Positions 8,763 through 15,539 of a stretch of 64,000 bases of DNA are shown here, in pieces. Numbering within the stretch: position 1 is the first letter of the stretch; every line of letters begins with the position of its first letter. The stretch is from JAVBOW01 sp031549495 (lineage in GTDB: Bacteria; Bacteroidota; Bacteroidia; Bacteroidales; Rikenellaceae), in NCBI GenBank assembly GCA_031549495.1, contig JAVBPS010000036.1, positions 1 to 64,000 of the forward strand. Direction: 5' to 3'. The position numbers and the translations under genes are program-made. The notes under the pieces are model-generated. The model saw nothing but the letters and a program-made list of their open reading frames with translations, was not told where the DNA came from and ran no database searches.

Positions 8763-9635
8763 TCATCGCGCCCAAATACCGATCGGGTCGGCGGAATAGG
8801 TCTTCTTGGCATTTGACCAGCTACCCGCCTCCACGCACTCTCCGAGCGCCCAGCAATTGAACGCACGCTCACCGGCCAGCAGGACGAGGGTCCCCCGGTC
8901 CGGATTCGCGACGGCGAGGGCGGCCTGCACTTCGGTCATGGGCGGAAGCGGTACCATCATGTAATTATTGAGCGAGAGCAGGGTAATGCTCCCGTCATTC
9001 TTTTTGCGAGCGCAGTACAGGGCCGCGTAGAGGGTGCGTTCGCTGAGGTTGGAGATCGTGGCCAGCGCCTGGCCGCCATCCGCCGCGGGCTGCAACTGCA
9101 CGTCCAGCGGATAATCCGATTCCACCTGCACGAATTTATCGAGATCCAACACGCCGTCCAGTTTGCGGTTCAGCGAACCGAGCATGGCCTTCGGCACCTC
9201 GACTTTGGCGCCTTGGGTGCCGTCGCGCATGCCCGCCCCCGGGGTACTGTGGCTGATGACCGTTTCAGGCGCTTTGGCCAGCACGAAGCGGGTGAAAGAG
9301 GCTATGGCGCCGCCCATGGAGGGCTGCGCGGAGTGGGCCGCGGACGATGCGGCAAGCCGGCTCAGGGCGAATTCGCTCTTTTGCAATCGGATCAGGAAGC
9401 ACTCCTGGGTTCCTGCCTTGCGGACATATACCTGCGAAAGCGATTCGCCCGGGTTCTGCAACTCCGAAGCGGACGTGTAGCTATCCCGGAACGCCACCGG
9501 CCGCCACGGCCCCGAGGCCTCACGGACATTGCAATCCCCCTGCAGGCTCACCACCCGGTAGGTTTCGGGCTCCGCCCCGAAAACGACAGTCAGCATACAG
9601 CAGGCCGCCGCCAGACAAAAGATTCCCGGTTTCAT
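8763..9635 (-). CDS. Secreted FecR/DUF4384-like protein, partner of CHASE2 protein
   Basis: A 290-residue protein with a signal peptide (MKPGIFCLAAACCMLTVVFGA). Residues ~25-100 resemble the FecR-type periplasmic ligand or anti-sigma receiver fold (YRVVSLQGDCNVREASGPWRPVAF ... SQVYVRKAG). The C-terminal ~110 residues (YPLDVQLQPAADGGQALATISNLSERTLYAALYC ... LVLLAG) resemble DUF4384, a domain often found with caspase-like peptidases. Both assignments are by eye and tentative. The gene follows the CHASE2 gene by only 3 bp, which implies co-expression and probably a shared complex. In this context it may act as a periplasmic adaptor between the CHASE2 sensor and the CHAT proteins; that is inference. 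Confidence 0.6.
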   Translation of the reverse strand: MKPGIFCLAAACCMLTVVFGAEPETYRVVSLQGDCNVREASGPWRPVAFRDSYTSASELQNPGESLSQVYVRKAGTQECFLIRLQKSEFALSRLAASSAAHSAQPSMGGAIASFTRFVLAKAPETVISHSTPGAGMRDGTQGAKVEVPKAMLGSLNRKLDGVLDLDKFVQVESDYPLDVQLQPAADGGQALATISNLSERTLYAALYCARKKNDGSITLLSLNNYMMVPLPPMTEVQAALAVANPDRGTLVLLAGERAFNCWALGECVEAGSWSNAKKTYSADPIGIWAR

Positions 9636-9638
9636 ATT

Positions 9639-10787
9639 CTATCGTTTTTTAATGGTTTCGCGGATCTTGAAATAATAGTTGCCGACCGTTTCGGCAAATC
9701 CGATCCCCAGCAGCGTATAAATGAAACGGACGTAATAACCGTAACGGACGAAAAGCCAATACCCGATAAAAATAGCGGCCAGGATCAGCAGCAATTGTAT
9801 GACGGGGATGCTGATGCGCAGCCATTCGTTGCGCTTCACCAGGCGCAGCAGGGGCAGCAGCAGGAAAACGGAGAGCAGCGCCATGACCCAAGCCCCGGCC
9901 TCGGACATCTGGCCGATGTAGCGGCCGTGCAGCATCGTGGCGAGGGTGTAGGCGTGTATCTCCACCCCGCTCATGCGCTGGTCGATCGGCGTGGGGTGGA
10001 CGTCGGACGTGGACGAAACCTCGCCCACGAGCACCACCCTGCCGCGCAGCAGGTCGGCGGCGGCATCCACCTGCCGGGCGTCGACGATCAGCGGCGGCCC
10101 GGCGTTGAAATTGATCAGGTTCCTTTTGCGCGGCGACCTTTTTTCCAGCTGGGCGTAGCGCTCCGGGCTCACCGTTCGCAGCAGGGCGGTGGTAAAGCCC
10201 GGAACCTTTTCTCCGTCCAGGGTCAGCCAGGGCGAGAAGGAACGGCATACCCCGAGCGTGCCCTCGGTTTCGAGGTTGGCAAACCCGCGGCGGGCGGGGT
10301 CCGAGCCGAAAAAAGAGTCCAGGCAAGAGGTGAAGCTACCCGCGCCGTCCCGGCCCGTCAACCAGACGGCCGTAACGACCCGGGGATTATCCACTATCCG
10401 CGCCTCAAGACGCGCGTCCGCCGCAGGCTCTTCCGCCTCGCGGAAAATAAGGTCCACACCGATGGCGCCCGGCTCCATCCGCTCGATCCGCCCGAGGAGC
10501 GTCGCTACGGAATCACGGTCCTGCATACCGCCCACGTCGACGATCACGATGCGCTCGTCGACGGCGGCGTACGCCCGGCGGCCGTTGTGGAATATGGTGA
10601 AGAAGGCATCGGTCAGCTCGTACTGCTCGCGCAGGTTCTGCGCCGTATTGAACCGGGCGAACGAGAGCGGGATCAGCATAAAAAGGAAGACCAACGCCAT
10701 GGTGGCCAGCGAAATGAGCGCATAGTCGCCCCAGGGGGCTACCCCCCGCCTGATGATGCGGCCGATCTTACATTTCATCCTTTGCAC
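9639..10787 (-). CDS. CHASE2 domain membrane protein
   Basis: CHASE2 is an extracytoplasmic sensory domain usually fused to kinases, cyclases or CHAT domains. This 382-residue protein has one N-terminal membrane segment (about residues 23-45), an external CHASE2-type domain (about 50-300) with the typical segments IVIVDVGGMQDRDSVATLLGRIERMEPGAIGVDLIF and GRVVLVGEVSSTSDVHPTP, and three C-terminal membrane segments (about 300-370). No output domain follows, so signalling must pass through partner proteins. The next gene starts 3 bp downstream. A TACCTTTG promoter element lies 57 nt upstream of the start. An alternative ATG at 10778 (residue 4) would change little. Presence beside two CHAT genes matches the known co-occurrence of CHASE2 and CHAT. 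Confidence 0.85.
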   Translation of the reverse strand: MQRMKCKIGRIIRRGVAPWGDYALISLATMALVFLFMLIPLSFARFNTAQNLREQYELTDAFFTIFHNGRRAYAAVDERIVIVDVGGMQDRDSVATLLGRIERMEPGAIGVDLIFREAEEPAADARLEARIVDNPRVVTAVWLTGRDGAGSFTSCLDSFFGSDPARRGFANLETEGTLGVCRSFSPWLTLDGEKVPGFTTALLRTVSPERYAQLEKRSPRKRNLINFNAGPPLIVDARQVDAAADLLRGRVVLVGEVSSTSDVHPTPIDQRMSGVEIHAYTLATMLHGRYIGQMSEAGAWVMALLSVFLLLPLLRLVKRNEWLRISIPVIQLLLILAAIFIGYWLFVRYGYYVRFIYTLLGIGFAETVGNYYFKIRETIKKR

Positions 10788-10843
10788 CCGTTTACGATCA
10801 TTCCGGCAAATATTGCGGCGCGGACCCCATATCCGCCTTGATG

Positions 10844-10851
10844 CAAAGGTA
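10844..10851 (-). promoter_or_regulatory. -7 promoter element for CHASE2 operon
   Basis: Reads TACCTTTG on the minus strand, a full match to the Bacteroidetes TAnnTTTG -7 consensus, about 57 nt before the CHASE2 start. The -33 partner is weak (TCTG about 20 nt upstream). Confidence 0.5.
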
Positions 10852-10907
10852 ATAGAATATTTTAATACAGACCCACCCTACCCCATGCCGGGCAGGGGCG
10901 CAACCAA

Positions 10908-11696
10908 TCAGAAAACGATCGGCGAAACGATATTGATCAGCGTGCTGACCGCGGACCATCCGGCGATTTCGGCGGTGGCGCTGTAAACGTCCACCACGGC
11001 GTGTACCTGGCGGTTGCGGATCTCGACCCGCTGGACGTCGCCGACCAGTTCGGGCGAGGATCGCATGGTCACCTGCATCCGCTCGGGGCCGACCGACGCC
11101 AACGACGCGGCGACCGAAACGTTCAGTCCGGTCGGGAAGGTCTGGATGGCCTGGCGGGCCGTCCCGGTGAAAATAGTCCGTTTCTGGCTCTCCATCGCCG
11201 GATCGTACCAGGGCGAGCGGCGCAGGGAGGATACCCCCTTCTCATTGAAAAAATGGGCCGACGCGTCGCCCATCAGCGTCGCGGTCCGCAGCACGTCGAA
11301 GCCTCCGGTCGCGCCGGAGGCGATATAGACGCGCGCGTTATGGGCTTTGGCCGTTTCGATCACCTCCTGGTAAAATGCGGTGTCGGCCAGCGCGCCGATC
11401 GACAGGGTGACGATCGAGGTGCCGTTTTGCAGCGTGGGGATGGCGAGCGCCCTCATGCCGGCGGGCGAGGTCGCCTCGACCAGGTAGCCGGGGCCCAGGG
11501 CCAGCAACTCCTCCAACGAGGTGCATGCGGCGCAAGGCCTGCCGTGGGCTTTCATTTTCGAGGCCAGCCGCTCGGCTTTGGCGGCCGTCCGGGAATAGAC
11601 CCCGACCAGGTCGTATTCGGGCAACAGCCCGTTGATAACCGCATTGGCTACGATTTCAGCCAGATAGCCGCATCCGGCGATGACGAGTTTTTCCAT
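10908..11696 (-). CDS. Aspartate dehydrogenase-like NAD(P)-binding protein
   Basis: The 262-residue form starting at 11696 begins directly with the nucleotide-binding motif MEKLVIAGCGYLAEIVANAV. An in-frame ATG 17 codons upstream lies above the promoter and should not be used. The N-terminal Rossmann half is followed by the aspartate-dehydrogenase C-terminal domain (DUF108-type). Family segments are IASGATGGFDVLRTA, then FPTGLNVSVAASLASVG and RVEIRNRQVHAVVDVYSATAEIAGWSAVSTL. The family oxidises L-aspartate to iminoaspartate or catalyses related reactions, and can feed NAD synthesis. No nadA or nadC lies in this window, so the pathway is unproven. It is cytoplasmic, monocistronic, and 120 bp upstream of the CHASE2 gene on the same strand. 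Confidence 0.75.
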   Translation of the reverse strand: MEKLVIAGCGYLAEIVANAVINGLLPEYDLVGVYSRTAAKAERLASKMKAHGRPCAACTSLEELLALGPGYLVEATSPAGMRALAIPTLQNGTSIVTLSIGALADTAFYQEVIETAKAHNARVYIASGATGGFDVLRTATLMGDASAHFFNEKGVSSLRRSPWYDPAMESQKRTIFTGTARQAIQTFPTGLNVSVAASLASVGPERMQVTMRSSPELVGDVQRVEIRNRQVHAVVDVYSATAEIAGWSAVSTLINIVSPIVF

Positions 11697-11701
11697 GCGG
11701 G

Positions 11702-11733
11702 CAAAGATAGACTTAAAACGGATGGAAATCAAA
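11702..11733 (-). promoter_or_regulatory. Consensus promoter for the aspartate dehydrogenase-like gene
   Basis: On the minus strand, TTTG at 11730-11733 is followed after 20 bp by TATCTTTG at 11702-11709, a full match to the Bacteroidetes -33/-7 consensus. Transcription would start about at the ATG (11696), which implies a leaderless or very short-leader mRNA. Confidence 0.65.
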
Positions 11734-11810
11734 CCGGGCCGGCGCAACCCCCGGGCTGTTTATTTTTCAATAAGCCGCTCTTTTCTATGGTGCAAAATAT
11801 CAAGTTTTTA

Positions 11811-11818
11811 TATATTTG
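11811..11818 (+). promoter_or_regulatory. Orphan -7 promoter element facing the DUF4091 gene
   Basis: TATATTTG matches the TAnnTTTG consensus on the plus strand, but it lies about 480 nt before the next plus-strand gene and has no clear -33 element. It could drive a long leader or a small RNA. A 7-bp hairpin (ATTGCCG at about 11879, CGGCAAT at about 11899) lies downstream. Confidence 0.3.
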
Positions 11819-12295
11819 TGGCAGTGAAATTTGACGGGTGCGATCCCGCGGATTCACACATTTGATGTCAGCGTCTCCATTGCCGTTACCCCTTCTGGCG
11901 GCAATGGTTTAGTATCGCGCTTATAGTGAATTGATTATAATGCAAACAGGGGCTCAGTCTGAATTTCCGGTGGAGAGCGATAACGTTCTATCTTTCCTTC
12001 TTCTCTTTTGTCATCCTGAACGAGAGGTGAAGGATCTCAAGATGGCAATGAACCGGAATGAATGGCCGCCGCTCCGGCGCCAACGCCTGCGAATGAGAAA
12101 CCTGCGCTCATTTTTCGCTTTTGTCATGGCGGTTTCAATAGATTTGCGTATTTTTCGGGTAAATGGAGAGGCGGCCCCTGCTCGTTCATACTGCATACAA
12201 TCCTGATTACCAACCACAAGACTAACCCGAATATTCAGCAAACAGGTCGCGGTCGCGGCGGGAAAGACACGCTGAATCAACCTAAAATCGCAGTC
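11819..12295. other. Non-coding interval with degenerate repeat
   Basis: About 480 bp without a credible gene. A 91-codon frame at 11931-12206 has no recognisable domain and runs through a dispersed repeat (12006-12040), so it is not called. The segment 12006-12040 resembles one arm of the inverted-repeat element at 15328-15417 (shared core TTTTGTCATYC, GAA, ATCT). Composition is more AT-rich and less codon-like than in neighbouring genes. Confidence 0.5.
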
Positions 12296-14056
12296 ATGAG
12301 AAACCTGATAACGTGCTTATTACTTATTTTTTTCGCCGTCCCGGCCTGGGCGCAGGCTCCCGTCGGGGATTATACCGAATTAGAGGACTCCAGGCCCCGC
12401 GACACGGCGGCGAAATGGGATGCGCAGAAGGCTCCGGTGCAGTTGCAGTGGGGCTCGACCGATGTGCGCTACGCGAAATGGAACGTGCCCGCCGCGGTGT
12501 CCGCCGTCAAGTGGACTACCCGAGCCTGGCGGGGCGAGCGCGTCAACGCCCAGGCCGTACTGTGGACGGCCCGCGAACTCGGCGATCTGGCGGTGTCGGT
12601 TTCCGACCTGCGCAGCGGGCGCGAGGTGATTCCCGCCTCGGCCGCTGAGCCCCATTTCGTGCGCTAGGTGAGGACCGCCGAGCTGAATAAGAACGGCCGG
12701 GGGACCTGCGGGCACCGCCCCGACCGCACGCTGTTCGACTCCTCGCTGGTGGCCGACGTGCTCGACCCGGCGGTGTTGCTGCGGATGGAGGCCCGCAGTG
12801 CGCGACCCGTGTGGCTCACGGTCAGCGTACCCCGCGACGCGCGGCCCGGGAAATATACCGGGACGCTGACCGTCACGGCCAACGGGATCGCGCCCCTGCA
12901 CCTGCCTTTCGGGATTGAAGTGCTCGATCATACGCTGCCCGCGCCGGGCCAGTGGGCTTTCCACCTCGATTTGTGGCAACATCCCTATGCGGTGGCCCGT
13001 CTCTACGGGGTGCCGTTGTGGAGCGAAGAGCACTTCGAAATCATGCGCCCGATGATGCGCCGCCTGGCCGCCGCGGGACAGAAGGTGGTCACCGCCACGA
13101 TCATGCACCGTCCCTGGGCCGGGCAGTCCTATGACGTCTACCCGAGCATGGTCGCCAAAAAGAAGTGTCTCGACGGAAGCTGGCAGTACGATTACACGGT
13201 GTTCGACCGCTGGATCGAATTCATGGAGGAAATGGGCATCGGCGAGCAGATCAACTGCTTCACCATGATCCCCTGGGCGCTGGAATTCGACTATTTCGAC
13301 CAGGCGACCAGCAGCGTGCAATTCATCAAGGCGGCACCCGGCGAGGCTGCCTATGAGGCTTACTGGCTGCCGTTCCTGAAAGATTTCGCCCGCCACCTGC
13401 GCACCAAAGGGTGGTTCGGCCACACGACCATCTCGATGGACGAGCGCGAACAGGATGCGATGCTCCACACGATCGCCCTGATCCGCAAGGCCGATCCCGA
13501 CTTCAAGATCTCGTTCCAGGGCAACAAAGGCGGCCATTACCCGGCGATCGAGTCCGAGATATACGACCTGAGCATGGCTTTCAACCATCCGCTGCCCGCC
13601 GAGGTGCTCGCCGCACGCCATGCGGCGGGTAAGGTGACCACGGTCTACACCTGCTGCTCCGAGTCGCGGCCCAACCTGTTCACTTTCTCGCCCCCGGCGG
13701 AAGGGGCGTGGCTGCCCTGGTTCGCCGTGGCCAGCGGTTACGACGGCTACCTGCGCTGGGCCTATGCCAACTGGAACGCCGACCCGCTCCGGGATTCGCG
13801 CTTCCGCAGCTGGGGCGGGGGCGACTGCTACATCGTCTACCCCGAACGCAGCAGCATCCGCATGGAACGCCTGGTCGAGGGGATCCAGGACGCCGAGAAG
13901 ATCCGCATCCTGCGCACAGCCCTTACCGCCGCGGGCAAGACCCGGCAGCTGGCCGAGCTCAACGCCGCCGTGGCGCAGTTCAAAGCCGCCGACCTGACCG
14001 AAACGAACGCCGGGGAGATGGTCGCCCGGGGACGCGAGACGCTTAATAAATTATGA
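12296..14056 (+). pseudogene. DUF4091 glycoside-hydrolase-like protein broken by one in-frame TAG
   Basis: The frame is open from an ATG with a signal peptide (MRNLITCLLLIFFAVPAWAQ) at 12296 to a stop at 14056, except for one TAG at 12665-12667 (codon 124). Protein similarity is continuous across it: ...AAEPHFVR-stop-VRTAELNKNGRG... The full product would be 586 residues with an N-terminal beta-sandwich, then a barrel-like DUF4091 catalytic-type region (WAFHLDLWQHPYAVARL, GWFGHTTISMDERE, RWAYANWN, GGDCYIVYP, RMERLVEGIQDAEKI). DUF4091 proteins are secreted enzymes of the TIM-barrel glycosidase type with little characterisation. The TAG probably replaces a Tyr codon (TAC/TAT to TAG). A restart at the GTG at 12668 would lack a signal peptide. 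It could be a recent nonsense mutation or a sequencing error. A NahK-like kinase gene follows on the same strand. Confidence 0.75.
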
Positions 14057-14152
14057 ATTATGAATTATGGATTATGAATTGCCTGCCGGAAGAAAAGCGA
14101 CGGAATAATTCATCATCCCTTTAATCCATAATCCATAATTCATAATTCATAA
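14051..14152. repeat. Long inverted repeat between DUF4091 gene and kinase gene
   Basis: Two 26-bp perfect inverted arms (14051-14076 and 14127-14152), themselves built of tandem ATTATGAATT-like units, flank a 50-bp loop. The left arm contains the TGA stop of the upstream gene, and the right arm ends 2 bp before the kinase ATG. It is AT-rich in a GC-rich neighbourhood, so it looks like a mobile or REP-like insertion. Confidence 0.65.
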
Positions 14153-14154
14153 AC

Positions 14155-15255
14155 ATGGATTACACTCAGGAACAACTGCTGGACATTTGCCGCCGGTTCG
14201 ACATCCGCGAAGAGGTCACCGAAGTGCGGGGCGTGGGCGAGGGCTTCATCAACGACACGTTCATCGCCATGGGCGGCGATGGGCCCGCCTATATCCTGCA
14301 ACGCAAGAACCGCCATATCTTCACCGATCCGCCGGCGATGATGCAAAACATCGCGCTGGTCACGGCCCATCTGAAAGCCAAAATACGGGCGGCGGGCGGC
14401 GATCCGATGCGCGAGAGCCTTACCGTGACCCCTTTGAAGAACGGGACGCTGTGTTACCGCGACCCGCAGGGCGAATATTGGGCCATGTGCGATTTCATCC
14501 GCGACACGGTCACCCACCAGGCGGCCGACACGCTGGCCCTGGTGCGCCAGGGGGGCTTCGGCATCGGGCGCTTCCAGGCCATGCTCTCCGATTTCACGGC
14601 GCCGCTGGCGGACATCCTGCCCGGCTTCCATGACATGCGTTTCCGGCTTCGGCAATGGGACGAGGTGCTGGCCAAAGATCCCGCGGGGCGCAAGCGGGAG
14701 ATGGCCGCCGAAATCGCGCAGATCGAGGCGAGGCGCGCCGGAGTGATGCACCTGTGGGAACTCTACGAGCAGGGGGCAATTCCCCGCCGGGTGACGCACA
14801 ACGACACGAAGATCAGTAATTTTCTCTTCGACAGCGACGACAATGTGGTCTGCGTGATCGACCTGGACACGGTGCTGGGCAGCATGTGCCTGAACGACTA
14901 CGGGGACGCGATCCGCTCGTACGCCAACACCAGCACGGAGGACGATCCCGACCTGGGCCGCGTGGGGTTCGACATGCAGCGCTTCGAGACCTATACCGAG
15001 GGTTACCTCGAAGGCACGGGCGGGTTCCTTACCCCGGTGGAACTCGACAACCTGGCCTTTTCCGCGCTCTATATCACCTACGAGCAGGCGTTGCGCTTTC
15101 TGATGGACTACCTCGACGGCGACCGCTACTACAAGATCAAAAGCCCCGACCACAACCGGGTGCGCACCCGCGCGCAACTGCACCTGCTCCAAAGCATGGA
15201 GCGGCAATACCCGGCCATGTGCGAGGCTGTGCGCCGGGCGGCAGAAAAGCAATAA
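14155..15255 (+). CDS. Aminoglycoside-phosphotransferase-fold sugar kinase, NahK-like
   Basis: A 366-residue cytoplasmic kinase of the APH/choline-kinase fold. The catalytic loop is VTHNDTKISNFLF (His215, Asn216, catalytic Asp217, Asn222), and the metal-binding Asp236 sits in CVIDLDTVL. The N-terminal half carries the nucleotide-binding segment GFINDTFIAMGGDGPAYILQRKN. The HNDTKI-N version of the loop is typical of N-acetylhexosamine 1-kinases (NahK), which phosphorylate GalNAc or GlcNAc at C1 in lacto-N-biose and galacto-N-biose salvage. The assignment to that substrate is inference. The neighbouring GH29/GH35 lipoproteins and the mucin-type PUL fit use of mucin sugars. The start is the ATG at 14155, just after an inverted repeat. 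Confidence 0.75.
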   Translation: MDYTQEQLLDICRRFDIREEVTEVRGVGEGFINDTFIAMGGDGPAYILQRKNRHIFTDPPAMMQNIALVTAHLKAKIRAAGGDPMRESLTVTPLKNGTLCYRDPQGEYWAMCDFIRDTVTHQAADTLALVRQGGFGIGRFQAMLSDFTAPLADILPGFHDMRFRLRQWDEVLAKDPAGRKREMAAEIAQIEARRAGVMHLWELYEQGAIPRRVTHNDTKISNFLFDSDDNVVCVIDLDTVLGSMCLNDYGDAIRSYANTSTEDDPDLGRVGFDMQRFETYTEGYLEGTGGFLTPVELDNLAFSALYITYEQALRFLMDYLDGDRYYKIKSPDHNRVRTRAQLHLLQSMERQYPAMCEAVRRAAEKQ

Positions 15256-15327
15256 CTGAAGGAAGTACAACTAAACCGCCATGCTCTCAAAGTGCATGGG
15301 TTGAACGAAAAGAATGAAATTCTTTCT

Positions 15328-15417
15328 TTTGTCATTCAGAGCGAAGCGAAGAATCTTGGTCGGAAGCATTTTGCACACAGTCCGACCAAGATTCTTCACT
15401 TCGTTCAGAATGACAAA
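15328..15417. repeat. 37-bp inverted-repeat element (REP/MITE-like)
   Basis: Arms 15328-15364 and 15381-15417 match at 34 of 37 positions and are separated by 16 bp. The arm core (TTTGTCATTC ... GAAGAATCTTGGTCGGA) is related to the degenerate segment at 12006-12040. It lies between convergent transcription units and has no coding potential. The remaining intergenic bases here (15256-15327, 15418-15481) show nothing else. Confidence 0.65.
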
Positions 15418-15481
15418 CTAAAATGACAAGGAAAGTTTATACGAACTAAAGGAACTGCAATAAATTGCGGGTTTTAACAAT

Positions 15482-15512
15482 AAAACAGGGAACCCGGAAG
15501 GTTCCCTGTTTT
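15482..15512. terminator. Bidirectional intrinsic terminator
   Basis: A 13-bp perfect stem (15482-15494 with 15500-15512, 5-nt loop) is flanked by an A-run on the left and a T-run on the right, so it can stop transcription from both the kinase gene and the convergent GH29-GH35 operon. Confidence 0.75.
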
Positions 15513-15539
15513 ATTGGCATATCGGTAAGGTTACGCCCG

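Noticed and set aside
10788..10907. Small gene between CHASE2 and aspartate dehydrogenase-like genes
   Set aside because: Only a 77-codon plus-strand frame (10753-10986) exists, overlapping both neighbours and the promoter.
11931..12206. 91-codon open frame
   Set aside because: It runs through the dispersed repeat at 12006-12040 and shows no domain or codon pattern like neighbouring genes.
12665..12667. TAG as a programmed pyrrolysine or selenocysteine-type recoding site
   Set aside because: The codon sits in a plain beta-sandwich region and no downstream recoding structure is evident. A nonsense change is simpler.
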